Program-made: the position numbers and the translations under genes
Shown: positions 7,482 to 14,545 of the stretch, piece after piece
How the letters are laid out: every line of letters begins with the position of its first letter
Position numbering within the stretch: the first letter of the stretch is position 1
Virus record (IMG/VR): IMGVR_UViG_3300041955_001073
Coordinates: 1-26,561 of that record
Source: a virus
Direction: 5' to 3' (one strand)
Length of the DNA stretch: 26,561 nucleotides
The notes under the pieces: generated by a model
Seen by the model: the letters and a program-made list of their open reading frames with translations, nothing else
Database searches by the model: none
Told to the model about the DNA's origin: nothing

Positions 7482-8064
7482 GGACTTTGATCTCACCGTG
7501 TTGCTACGTGAAATGGGTGCCGGGTCGTTCAGCATCCGCGCTAATGTTGGTGAGACACCTTTAGACGGCACCCTTTGTTTTGAGTGCGATCATCCTGCTG
7601 AGGGTTGGCATCACCCTGTCCCAAGGAGCCGTGGTGGCAAACTGGCGATACCGCTTTGCGCTGTGTGTCACGCAAAGGCACACCACGTCGGGCATAACAT
7701 GGCACACAGGACTTTGACTAAACAAGGCTTGCAGCGAGCAAAGGCCCGCGGGGTGAAACTTGGCTCTGCTCGTCCGGGCGCGTGGGAGGGCCGCGAGCAT
7801 CTGCGGGGCTTCAAGCAGGCCACGGAGCGGTCGGCGATTGTTCGCCGCCGCGACAACGAGAAGAAGTACGCCTTCCTGATCGAAATGCTGCGGGAGAGGC
7901 GTGCTGAGGGGCTGACGTTGGACCAGATTGCCACCTGGCTCAATGAGAAAGGCCATTCAACGCCCACGGGCAGACCGTGGAACAAGGCTCTCGTTTGCCA
8001 GTTGTTCCAGCGACATGCCCCGGAGTGCTGTGGGCGCGCCCGGAAATCCCCTGTGGCGATTTGA
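7468..8064 (+). CDS. HNH nuclease domain fused to serine-recombinase DNA-binding half
   Basis: 198 aa chimera. Residues about 35-75 form an HNH/zinc nuclease motif: C37xxC40, [10 protein letters not shown] with His48/His49, then C64xxCH and His72. From residue about 84 to the end the protein is a near-copy of the second half of the neighbouring recombinase ([20 protein letters not shown]…, [18 protein letters not shown]-terminal APECCGR). DNA bases 7176-7255 and 7771-7850 are identical over 80 bp, so the duplication is recent or kept homogeneous. The resolvase catalytic domain is absent. I infer a site-specific endonuclease that reads the same site as the recombinase. GTG start with GAGGGGG seven bases upstream, overlapping the recombinase stop. 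Alternative: an inactive by-product of gene duplication, but the HNH residues are intact. Confidence 0.85.
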   Translation: MLSAEDFDLTVLLREMGAGSFSIRANVGETPLDGTLCFECDHPAEGWHHPVPRSRGGKLAIPLCAVCHAKAHHVGHNMAHRTLTKQGLQRAKARGVKLGSARPGAWEGREHLRGFKQATERSAIVRRRDNEKKYAFLIEMLRERRAEGLTLDQIATWLNEKGHSTPTGRPWNKALVCQLFQRHAPECCGRARKSPVAI

Positions 8065-8088
8065 CATTCTGTGATTTTGTTATGCACT
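8061..8088 (+). promoter_or_regulatory. promoter-like motif before SprT-like gene
   Basis: TTGACATTC (8061-8069), four bases, ATTTTGT (8074-8080), followed by TATGCACT. The TTGACA lies at the stop of the HNH chimera. It matches the sites at 6612 and 14480; the -10 is imperfect (TGCACT at 16-bp spacing, TATGCA at 14). Confidence 0.55.
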
Positions 8089-8121
8089 TGAGTAGTTGAC
8101 GAACATCCTGGAGACTGCACC

Positions 8122-8727
8122 GTGTTACGTGAAGAGTGGCTGGAAAAGGCGATCGACTTACTGCGGCCCGACTTCGACACGATCGGCACGACGCTGCCGG
8201 AGAAGATTCGGGTCTCGTGCGGCTTCCCCTCGAAGTCAGCCCTGTCGCCCACGAAGCGTCGTATCGGCGAGTGTTGGGGCGTCGAGTCTAGCGAGGATAG
8301 CTCGTACCAGGTCTTCATCAGCCCTGTGCTGAAGGACAGCCGTGAAGTCGCGGCCACTTTGGTCCACGAGTTGGTCCACTGCGCAGTCGGTATCGAATGC
8401 AAGCATCGCGGGAAGTTCCCCAAGGTCGCCAAGCAAATCGGCCTGGAAGGGAAGATGACCGAGACCACGGCCGGCGAGGCGTTGATCGTGCGGATCAAGG
8501 AACTGATCGAGTCACTCGGGGAGTACCCGCACGCTCGTCTGGTCGCCAGCAGCAAGCCCAAGACCCAGACCACGCGGATGCTCAAAGTCGTCTGCAAGGA
8601 ATGTGGCTGTGTGGTGCGCATGACACGGAAGTGGCTCGACGATGCCGGGCTGCCGACCTGTGGCTGCGGCGGCGAAATGGAGGAGGAAGAGGGCGAGGAC
8701 GGCGAGGACGGAGGGGACGACGAATGA
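8122..8727 (+). CDS. SprT-like zinc metallopeptidase
   Basis: 201 aa. The SprT/Spartan-type active site HELVH is at residues 82-86 with a third ligand candidate His95 (ECKHRGKF), followed by a C-terminal zinc ribbon (C158xxC161 and C180/C182) and a very acidic tail (EEEEGEDGEDGGDDE). SprT-like proteins are found in many phages, and their eukaryotic relative Spartan removes proteins crosslinked to DNA; the substrate here is unknown. GTG start with GGAG eight bases upstream and a promoter of the shared family about 40 bases before it. It heads a run of tightly spaced genes, the next one overlapping as ATGA. With a topoisomerase-like gene downstream, a role in clearing DNA-protein crosslinks is an attractive but unproven idea. 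Confidence 0.88.
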   Translation: MLREEWLEKAIDLLRPDFDTIGTTLPEKIRVSCGFPSKSALSPTKRRIGECWGVESSEDSSYQVFISPVLKDSREVAATLVHELVHCAVGIECKHRGKFPKVAKQIGLEGKMTETTAGEALIVRIKELIESLGEYPHARLVASSKPKTQTTRMLKVVCKECGCVVRMTRKWLDDAGLPTCGCGGEMEEEEGEDGEDGGDDE

Positions 8728-9011
8728 GCAAACGCACTGGCTCCAAGGCATGTACTGTCCGGGAGGCAGACATCGCTTTGCTGAACGCCACGCTCGATCA
8801 GATTCGAGACTCGGACCCGCTAGCTGCTTTGTCACGGTGTCTCATTGATTCTGGCGTCACGGAAGAGGAGTTGGCCGAGGCGTTGAAGCAACGAGGCAGT
8901 GAGCCGATCGCCGTCGCCATGCACAATGCGTTCCGGGACGTGAGCCGTGGTGTGCCGACGACGAACAAGTGGGGCGTTACCTGCAAGCTGCCCGTGAAAG
9001 GCCACCAATGA
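8724..9011 (+). CDS. hypothetical protein, 95 aa
   Basis: Starts at ATG 8724 inside the stop of the SprT-like gene (ATGA) with GGAGG about ten bases upstream. Largely helical (EADIALLNATLDQIRDSD; TEEELAEALKQRG) with a basic tail. The pattern DSGVTEEELAEALKQRGSEP resembles a small helix-turn-helix but is too weak to call. No family recognised. A co-translated accessory gene. Confidence 0.65.
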   Translation: MSKRTGSKACTVREADIALLNATLDQIRDSDPLAALSRCLIDSGVTEEELAEALKQRGSEPIAVAMHNAFRDVSRGVPTTNKWGVTCKLPVKGHQ

Positions 9012-9084
9012 GAATCTCCATGACGCTTGTTGTCTAGCTGGCTGTGTCGGTTCCGAAACCGAAGCGAGCAAAGAAGGTCACGGT

Positions 9085-9252
9085 ATGAGCGCACACGACA
9101 GATTACTGGAGGCGGCGAAGAAGGCGGCCGACGAACTGTTCTCGGACAAGTCGGTTTCATCACAGGAGACGTTGCGATCTCTTGCGGACCTGCGCGACCA
9201 CATCGAGGTGATGATGGAGAGCTTGCCGCAGGACGACGAGGGGGTCGAGTGA
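9085..9252 (+). CDS. small helical protein, 55 aa
   Basis: ATG 9085 (MSAHDRLLEAAKKAADEL) to TGA 9250-9252. An AAGG lies about eight bases upstream. The product is a predicted coiled or helical acidic peptide (ETLRSLADLRDHIEVMMESL). Its stop overlaps the next start as TGATG, which supports it being real despite the short length. Function unknown. Confidence 0.6.
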   Translation: MSAHDRLLEAAKKAADELFSDKSVSSQETLRSLADLRDHIEVMMESLPQDDEGVE

Positions 9253-9452
9253 TGGTCATTCGATCAACCGATATTTGCGAAGACTCCGGCCGTGCCCGGC
9301 TTGGCGTTGGCCTGGCGGCCAAAGCCCTGGGCGTCGAGTGCAACATGGACCTCTTGACCTTGTGGCGTGTAAACATCAGCGACGGCGACCGGCAGGCGTT
9401 CATCGACATTGCCCGCGAGTGTGCTGCTAACCCGGAGAACTACGATGCTTAG
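9252..9452 (+). CDS. hypothetical protein, 66 aa
   Basis: Start ATG 9252 in the TGATG junction with the preceding small gene; an earlier ATG at 9027 in frame would run through that gene and is a shadow. The product (MVIRSTDICEDSGRARLG…) has an Ala-rich middle and ends AANPENYDA. No family recognised. Its end overlaps the next gene by 8 bp. Confidence 0.6.
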   Translation: MVIRSTDICEDSGRARLGVGLAAKALGVECNMDLLTLWRVNISDGDRQAFIDIARECAANPENYDA

Positions 9453-9945
9453 TGGCTTGCTTGAAACTGTCCCGAACATCGTGCCGATGGACTTTCCCAT
9501 TGGCATTGTGGATGTCTGCGTCCGCGGCGCGTGCGTGGGCTACTTGGTGGTAATGGATGAACCACTGCAAGCAATTCTCTTGTCCGTGCAGGAAAAGTAC
9601 GGTGACGGCGTGCAACTGCGACTCGGTGCTCACGCGGAGGAGACTGGCGATCACATGCCCGAGCAACTGTACGCCGTGTGGGCCACGGGGGACAACGACA
9701 GCGAGGGTGCCTGGGTCGTCGCAGCGTTCGCGGGCGGCGAAGAGGGTCCGCAGTCCGGCCCAGGCGCGGAGACCTTCCTGATTCCTGATGATCTGAGCCC
9801 GACCCTGGTTTGGGCGAACCTGAACCGCGCGTGGAAGTGGGTTCATTATCAGAAGCCTCACAGTCCTGGCTTCAAGTTGTCGGTCCGCACGTATCCACAG
9901 GGCGTCGAAGTGCCGGATGCGGCCTTGGCGCATCAGTGGAACTGA
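9445..9945 (+). CDS. hypothetical protein, 166 aa
   Basis: ATG 9445 has GGAG seven bases upstream. A soluble acidic alpha/beta protein (IVPMDFPIGIVDVCVRG; AWVVAAFAGGEEG; ending AALAHQWN). No signal peptide and no recognisable catalytic motif. Overlaps the upstream gene by 8 bp and is followed 11 bp later by the next GTG start, so it belongs to the operon begun at 8122. Phage accessory protein of unknown role. Confidence 0.7.
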   Translation: MLSGLLETVPNIVPMDFPIGIVDVCVRGACVGYLVVMDEPLQAILLSVQEKYGDGVQLRLGAHAEETGDHMPEQLYAVWATGDNDSEGAWVVAAFAGGEEGPQSGPGAETFLIPDDLSPTLVWANLNRAWKWVHYQKPHSPGFKLSVRTYPQGVEVPDAALAHQWN

Positions 9946-9956
9946 GAGGAGCGACC

Positions 9957-10220
9957 GTGAATGAACCCCGGTATTGGCTCGACGTGCGGATTGGCTGCTG
10001 TGCCGTGCGGGACCGTCAGCGGCCTCGTGACGACCGCAACGGTTTGGACTGCGACATGACCGACGTGGTTCGGTTCTGGCCCGGCACGCTGATCGAGACG
10101 GTTTGCTCCGGGTGTGGGAGCAAGTCGTCGCACTGGGGCTTGCCCGAGGAGACCGTGGCCGAGGCCCAAGCCTTGTGCGACAAGCTGAATGCGGAGGCCC
10201 GCGATGCCCCGCCTCAGTAA
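9957..10220 (+). CDS. small cysteine-rich protein, 87 aa
   Basis: GTG start at 9957 with GAGAGGAG upstream. Contains C50xxC53 (VCSGCG) plus Cys14, Cys15 and Cys32, a possible zinc site. Family not recognised. It overlaps the next gene, which also carries a zinc ribbon, by 17 bp. Confidence 0.65.
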   Translation: MNEPRYWLDVRIGCCAVRDRQRPRDDRNGLDCDMTDVVRFWPGTLIETVCSGCGSKSSHWGLPEETVAEAQALCDKLNAEARDAPPQ

Positions 10221-10431
10221 CTCAACCTACGTCTGTTTGGACTGCCGGACATCCGCGCGGCGTTGGAACTTCCAAAAGCCGCCCGTTTGCCCTGATTGTC
10301 AGAAGCCGATGGTGTGCGTGGGGAAGCGTTGGAGGATTCCCAAGAAGGATTCAGACGGATCGTGGCGACTGCTGCGTGCGAAGATCGAGAAGGCCCTGCA
10401 CGAGGGCCACGACCCTTGGTATTACCTCTGA
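10204..10431 (+). CDS. zinc-ribbon protein, 75 aa
   Basis: Start ATG 10204 chosen over 10189 because GGAGG lies seven bases upstream of it. A compact zinc ribbon is formed by C11xxC14 and C29xxC32 (YVCLDC, VCPDCQKP), followed by a basic helix (WRLLRAKIEKALHEGHD). Such ribbons bind DNA, RNA or protein. It directly precedes the topoisomerase-like gene (9-bp gap) and may be a partner. Confidence 0.7.
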   Translation: MPRLSNSTYVCLDCRTSARRWNFQKPPVCPDCQKPMVCVGKRWRIPKKDSDGSWRLLRAKIEKALHEGHDPWYYL

Positions 10432-10440
10432 GAATCAACC

Positions 10441-11415
10441 ATGCCTTGCATCTGCTACGTCAAGAAGTCCTTTCGCTCGGACACGGTGGCAATCATCGAG
10501 AAGGCCAACCGGGTCATTGCCGATTATCAACGGCAGGGCTACAAGCTCACTTTGCGGCAGCTTTACTACCAGTTCGTCGCCAAGGACCTGCTGCCGGACT
10601 CGTGGATTGACCGGGAGTACAACCTGAAGCAAGGGTTGCCGGAGGACACGAAAAACACGATGAAGAACTACAAGCACCTGGGCGACATCATCAACGACGG
10701 CCGCCTGGCGGGCTTGATCGACTGGAATGCGATTGAAGATCGCACGCGGAACTTGCAGAGCCACTCGTCGTGGGCCAGCCCCCATTCGATCGTCCGGGCG
10801 TGCGCGGACCAGTACACGGTGGACTTGTGGGCTGAGCAGTCCACGCACGTTGAGGTCTGGATCGAGAAGGAAGCCTTGGTCGGCGTAATCGAGGGCGTCT
10901 GCACTGAGTTGCAAGTTCCCTATTTCGCGTGCCGCGGGTACACGTCACAGTCCGAGATGTGGGAGGCGGCGCAACGCTTGAAGCGGCATGAGAAGAGCCG
11001 ACACGACACGGTGATTATCCACCTGGGCGACCATGACCCCTCCGGCCTGGACATGACCCGTGACATTCAAGATCGGTTGCAGTTGTTTGGCTCCACGGTC
11101 AATGTGGACCGCATTGCCCTGACGTGGGACCAGATCGAGCAGTACAATCCGCCGCCTAACCCGGCCAAGACGACGGATGCCAGGTACGCGAGCTACCAGG
11201 AGCAGTACGGGGATGACAGTTGGGAACTGGACGCGCTGGAACCGCGCATCCTGTCGGACCTGATCCGCACGGCTGTGCAGTCCCGGATTGATGACGAGTT
11301 GTGGCAAGAGGCCCTGGAACGGCAGCAGGTCGGCCGGGACCAGTTGAGCCGGGTGTCCAGCCATTGGGATTCCGTGGTCACGTACCTTGGGAACAGCAAT
11401 GGCGAGGAAGAGTAA
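10441..11415 (+). CDS. topoisomerase VI A-subunit-like (Mini-A-like) protein
   Basis: 324 aa. The order of motifs matches the type IIB topoisomerase A subunit/Spo11 fold. A winged-helix (5Y-CAP) segment carries LTLRQLYYQF at 36-45, equivalent to the family's xxRxxYY motif, with Tyr42/Tyr43 as candidate catalytic tyrosines. A Toprim domain follows, with VWIEKEAL (Glu142), a CRGYTSQS loop at 164-171 and HLGDHDPSG (Asp197, Asp199) for metal binding. Topo VI A cuts both DNA strands through the tyrosine and pairs with a GHKL ATPase B subunit; single-gene Mini-A relatives are known from phages and plasmids. This one is at the short end of the A-subunit range. A GHKL ATPase gene lies about 800 bp downstream but its C-terminus is not a Topo VI B transducer, so partnership is open. 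Start ATG 10441, after GAGAATCAACC. Confidence 0.82.
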   Translation: MPCICYVKKSFRSDTVAIIEKANRVIADYQRQGYKLTLRQLYYQFVAKDLLPDSWIDREYNLKQGLPEDTKNTMKNYKHLGDIINDGRLAGLIDWNAIEDRTRNLQSHSSWASPHSIVRACADQYTVDLWAEQSTHVEVWIEKEALVGVIEGVCTELQVPYFACRGYTSQSEMWEAAQRLKRHEKSRHDTVIIHLGDHDPSGLDMTRDIQDRLQLFGSTVNVDRIALTWDQIEQYNPPPNPAKTTDARYASYQEQYGDDSWELDALEPRILSDLIRTAVQSRIDDELWQEALERQQVGRDQLSRVSSHWDSVVTYLGNSNGEEE

Positions 11416-11501
11416 TTTCACTTGGCGGGCGTGGGGCGTCCGGCCTGCACGGCACTAAGGGAAGCATGATTGAGGTCTGTGCAGGCGAAAGGTAGGTTCC
11501 A

Positions 11502-11648
11502 ATGAGCGAGTTTTCTGACGCCATCTGCGTGGAGTGCAAAGCCACGGTCATCTGTGCCGGCTGTGGCACCGTGGAGGACGCCTCCGCCGACACGGAGACT
11601 GGTGCCGTGTATCAGTTGGATCGCATCCTGGAAAAGGAAGGCTGGTGA
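11502..11648 (+). CDS. zinc-knuckle microprotein, 48 aa
   Basis: ATG 11502 (MSEFSDAICVECKATVICAG) to TGA 11646-11648. A ribosome site GGTAGG lies upstream. C9xxC12 and C18xxC21 form a compact four-cysteine site. The next ATG follows immediately at 11649. Function unknown. Confidence 0.6.
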   Translation: MSEFSDAICVECKATVICAGCGTVEDASADTETGAVYQLDRILEKEGW

Positions 11649-11750
11649 ATGGAGGGCGACAAGGCGTACTGCGCCGACTGCGCTTGTCGCCGGGCCAAAG
11701 AGCAGGCGAAGCGCTCCAGGAAGCGGTCGGCCAAGGAGCCTGACGCATGA
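11649..11750 (+). CDS. basic cysteine-containing microprotein, 33 aa
   Basis: ATG 11649 abuts the previous stop; the gene ends in TGA 11748-11750, which overlaps the next ATG. The sequence has YCADCACRR followed by a strongly basic Lys/Arg helix. Very short, supported mainly by its tight fit between coupled genes. It may bind nucleic acid. Confidence 0.45.
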   Translation: MEGDKAYCADCACRRAKEQAKRSRKRSAKEPDA

Positions 11751-11923
11751 AACACGGCACGGCACCCAAGATGAAGGTCCAACGTGTGGACGGCAAGTGG
11801 TACATCGTCGGCGATCCCGATATGGAGCCACCTGGCTACGGGCCTTACGACACGAAGGATGAGGCCGAGGACGACAAGCGTGGGTTGGAGCGGTACTACA
11901 CCATCGGCCTTGGTGCCGACTGA
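11747..11923 (+). CDS. hypothetical protein, 58 aa
   Basis: ATG 11747 overlaps the preceding stop as ATGA. The product (MKHGTAPKMKVQRVDGKWYI…) has a pattern like a short beta-hairpin domain ending in a helical DTKDEAEDDKRGLERYY, a layout common in small phage proteins in which a single strand pair is followed by a helix. Family not named with confidence. Confidence 0.6.
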   Translation: MKHGTAPKMKVQRVDGKWYIVGDPDMEPPGYGPYDTKDEAEDDKRGLERYYTIGLGAD

Positions 11924-11959
11924 ACAGAAGCGCGACTGAAAATCGAAGAGGCCCGCTGC

Positions 11960-12193
11960 ATGAATCTTGCGGACAGCATCGACAACGTGTATAACTTGGC
12001 GCTTGAGGCACGGGTTCGGGCCGGGATGATTCAGACAGACTGCCACCGGCACAACTTAGTGCGCACACGCCGAGCACAGCGGCTCGCAGTGCAGCTTGCC
12101 CGCATTGCTGCTGATCTGGCGTCAGCGGCATTTCAGGCGTCCGATCTTCTGGATGCTGAGGTCCGGCGGCTTCGCAACCGCTGCGAGGAGTGA
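11960..12193 (+). CDS. small helical protein, 77 aa
   Basis: Two long helices rich in Ala, Leu and Arg (NVYNLALEARVRAGMIQ; RRAQRLAVQLARIAADLASA), ending LRNRCEE; likely a helical hairpin or coiled coil. GAGG lies about eight bases before ATG 11960. The 15-base segment AGCGCGACTGAAAAT just upstream (11929-11943) recurs at 13701-13715, before the methyltransferase. Function unknown. Confidence 0.6.
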   Translation: MNLADSIDNVYNLALEARVRAGMIQTDCHRHNLVRTRRAQRLAVQLARIAADLASAAFQASDLLDAEVRRLRNRCEE

Positions 12194-12224
12194 TGTTTCG
12201 TTGGTCCGTTGAGCAGGTTGTGAT

Positions 12225-13667
12225 GTGAGTAACTGGTTCGATGTGGACAAGGCCGGCTTGGCGAAGCTGGTGGCGAGCAAGCCCAGGGCGTTCATCGTCT
12301 ATGAGCTACTGCAAAACGCCTGGGACCAGAAAGTCACTTGTGTGGATGTGACGTTGGAGCCGGTGGCCGGCACGCGCAATGCGCAGATTATCGTAGCGGA
12401 CGATGACCCGGACGGGTTCGCGGACCTGCGGGACGCTTATACCTTGTTCGCCGAGAGTCGGAAGAAAGGGAACGCTGAGCAGCGGGGTCGCTTCAACCTG
12501 GGCGAAAAGCTGGTCTTAGCCCTGGCAAAGGCCGCCTACATCGAAACGACGACCGGGAGCGTGCGGTTCGACGAACAAGGTCGCCACGCCTCGCGTCAGC
12601 GGCGAGACGCTGGCTCTCTGTTTCGGGCCACGATCCCCATGACGAAAGCCGACCTGGAAGAGATCGACCAGGCCGTCAAGCGGCTGATTCCGCCGGCCGA
12701 CGTTGCCACGACCTTCAACGGCCGTATACTGGAACCTCGCTTCCCAGTGGCTTTCTTCAATGAAGTTTTGCCGACCGTCGTTGCCGATGAAGAGGGCGTA
12801 CTGCGGAAGACCAGCCGCAAGACGTTGGTGCGGGTCTACGAGCCAGCCGAGGGCGAGACAGCGATGCTCTATGAAATGGGCGTCCCGGTGGTCGAGACGG
12901 GCGACCGCTTCCATGTAGACGTGCAGCAGAAAGTGCCGCTCAACATGGACCGCGACAACGTGACGCCGGCCTACTTGCGGACGATCCGTGTGGCCGTCCT
13001 GAACGCTCTCCACGATCGGCTGGATGCCGGCAACAGTGGCGACGTGTGGGTGCGGGAGGCTTGCAGCGACGAGCGGGCTAGCACCGAGGCTGTCAAAACG
13101 GCCCTGACGCTTCGCTTCGGAGAGAACGCCGTCCGCTACGATCCTTCGGACCCGGAGGCCAACAAGCGGTCGGTGGCCGAGGGGCGGCCGGTTGTCTATG
13201 GCGGAAACCTCACGTCGGCCGAGTGGTCCAATGCCAATCGGGCCGGCGTGCTGCCGGCGGCAGGGGTCGTGACGCCGAGCCCCAAGCCCTATTCCCCGGA
13301 TGGCGACCCATTGGATGTGGTTCCCGAGAACGAGTGGACGACCGGGATGCAGCAGATCGTCAACTATGCAATACTGATCGGGCAGGAATTGCTTGGCTGC
13401 CCCGTCCATGTCGTCATTGCCCGGGAGGCGGACTGGCCCTATCGAGCGACCTATGGCAAGGGCCGACTGGTCTTCAATCTATCCCGCTGCGGCCGGGCCT
13501 TCTTTGAGAACGGCATCGCGGATGACGTGAACCGGCTGCTGATCCACGAGTTTACCCACCACTACGAGAGCGACCACTTGAGCGAGTGCTATCATAAGGC
13601 CCTGGCCGACGTGGGCGCACGTCTTGCCCGGCTGGCCCTCAACAGCCCCGCGATGTTCAACTTGTAA
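12225..13667 (+). CDS. GHKL ATPase with C-terminal HExxH metallopeptidase-like end
   Basis: 480 aa. The N-terminus is a GHKL (Bergerat) ATPase in canonical order: N-box YELLQNAWDQ with Glu27, Asn31 and Asp34; G1 box DDDPDGF at 59-65; G2/lid GRFNLGEKLVLAL at 88-100. This is the fold of Hsp90, MutL, gyrase B and Topo VI B. The middle is not recognised. The C-terminus carries LLIHEFTHHYESDHL (HExxH at 441-445) with nearby His and Glu/Asp candidates (HLSECYHKALADVG), as in zinc metallopeptidases. An ATPase joined to a protease-like domain is unusual; the ATPase could gate proteolysis or move a client. GTG start (12225) after GAGCAGGTTGTGAT. It sits downstream of the Topo VI A-like gene and upstream of a second GHKL-like gene. 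Confidence 0.82.
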   Translation: MSNWFDVDKAGLAKLVASKPRAFIVYELLQNAWDQKVTCVDVTLEPVAGTRNAQIIVADDDPDGFADLRDAYTLFAESRKKGNAEQRGRFNLGEKLVLALAKAAYIETTTGSVRFDEQGRHASRQRRDAGSLFRATIPMTKADLEEIDQAVKRLIPPADVATTFNGRILEPRFPVAFFNEVLPTVVADEEGVLRKTSRKTLVRVYEPAEGETAMLYEMGVPVVETGDRFHVDVQQKVPLNMDRDNVTPAYLRTIRVAVLNALHDRLDAGNSGDVWVREACSDERASTEAVKTALTLRFGENAVRYDPSDPEANKRSVAEGRPVVYGGNLTSAEWSNANRAGVLPAAGVVTPSPKPYSPDGDPLDVVPENEWTTGMQQIVNYAILIGQELLGCPVHVVIAREADWPYRATYGKGRLVFNLSRCGRAFFENGIADDVNRLLIHEFTHHYESDHLSECYHKALADVGARLARLALNSPAMFNL

Positions 13668-13783
13668 CATCTGCTGCCGCTTGAGAGAAGTCCGCGAGAA
13701 AGCGCGACTGAAAATTGGAACCAGCCGCCGCCGGCATCTGTTACCCGATATAATGGCGTCGGGGTCACGGCCCGGAGTCTTCG

Positions 13784-14446
13784 ATGAAGCCCGTCCACAA
13801 GCTCTGCAAACTCAAGGAGTGGTCCACTCCGGCGTCTCCTTACCCGGACGGCAAGGTCGGCAAGGCCCGGCTGAAGACGGCCCACTACACTCGTGGCCAG
13901 TATCAGTGCTACGGCATCAAGGGTTTCGATTTCTTTCAGGCCGTGCGGCCCTTGCCGATCAAGAGCCTCCAGGTCGGCGGCAAGACCTGGATGGTGGACG
14001 ATCCACCGCATTGGTGGGCGATGGAGGAGCACGCCACGTTCTATCGCGGCCATGTCGTGGTGGCGGGCCTCGGCCTCGGGCTGATCGTCCACGCCCTCGC
14101 GGCCTGTCCCGACGTGGAGCGGATCACGGTCGTCGAGATCGAGCCGGATGTTATCACGCTGGTCCAACCCCACTTGCCGCCGAGCGCCAAGGTCGAGATC
14201 GTGGCCGGCGACTTCTGGGACTGGGAAGGGCAGCCGGACGGCGTGTTCTATGACTTGTTCGTCGGCGACGGTTTCACCCTGGCTGCGGAAGCACTCCGCA
14301 CCATGCTGGAACTGCGGGAACGATTCCCAGGGGCGACCACCCTTCGCATCCACGGCTTCAACAACGCCAAGTTGTGCGAAATGACCGAGGAGATCGCGCA
14401 CGCCGGCCGGCTGGCTTGGCAGGAGTTTTGGGGTCGGGCCCTGTAG
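13784..14446 (+). CDS. SAM-dependent methyltransferase-like protein (class I Rossmann)
   Basis: 220 aa. Residues 91-100 (VVVAGLGLGL) form the glycine-rich SAM-binding loop of class I methyltransferases; VVEIEPDV at 116-123 supplies the acidic residue (Glu118) after strand 2; GDFWDW at 142-147 fits motif III. The layout is close to spermidine synthase/methyltransferase-like proteins. The N-terminal 90 residues are not recognised, and no DPPY-type DNA methylase motif is seen, so the substrate is open. ATG 13784 has GGAG six bases upstream. A perfect TATAAT at 13749-13754 lies before it, though without a clear -35. It lies between the two GHKL-like genes. Confidence 0.75.
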   Translation: MKPVHKLCKLKEWSTPASPYPDGKVGKARLKTAHYTRGQYQCYGIKGFDFFQAVRPLPIKSLQVGGKTWMVDDPPHWWAMEEHATFYRGHVVVAGLGLGLIVHALAACPDVERITVVEIEPDVITLVQPHLPPSAKVEIVAGDFWDWEGQPDGVFYDLFVGDGFTLAAEALRTMLELRERFPGATTLRIHGFNNAKLCEMTEEIAHAGRLAWQEFWGRAL

Positions 14447-14479
14447 ACGCCCGTTCGACAGAAATCTTCTCCCGCCCAT

Positions 14480-14507
14480 TTGACATTCAGCCATTTTGTT
14501 GTATACT
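14480..14507 (+). promoter_or_regulatory. strong promoter-like motif before permuted GHKL gene
   Basis: TTGACA (14480-14485), 16-bp spacer, TATACT (14502-14507). The spacer contains ATTC-N4-ATTTTGT, shared with 6612 and 8061. It is the best -35/-10 pair of the family; the gene starts at 14546. Confidence 0.7.
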
Positions 14508-14545
14508 CTAGTATAGCAAGGCAATCACAGCACTGAGAGACAACC

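Noticed and set aside
11399-11458. 19-aa ORF overlapping the end of the topoisomerase-like gene (MARKSNFTWRAWG…)
   Set aside because: It is too short to support, and no coupling or conservation can be seen.
12516-13409. 297-aa minus-strand frame
   Set aside because: It is a shadow of the GHKL/HExxH gene.
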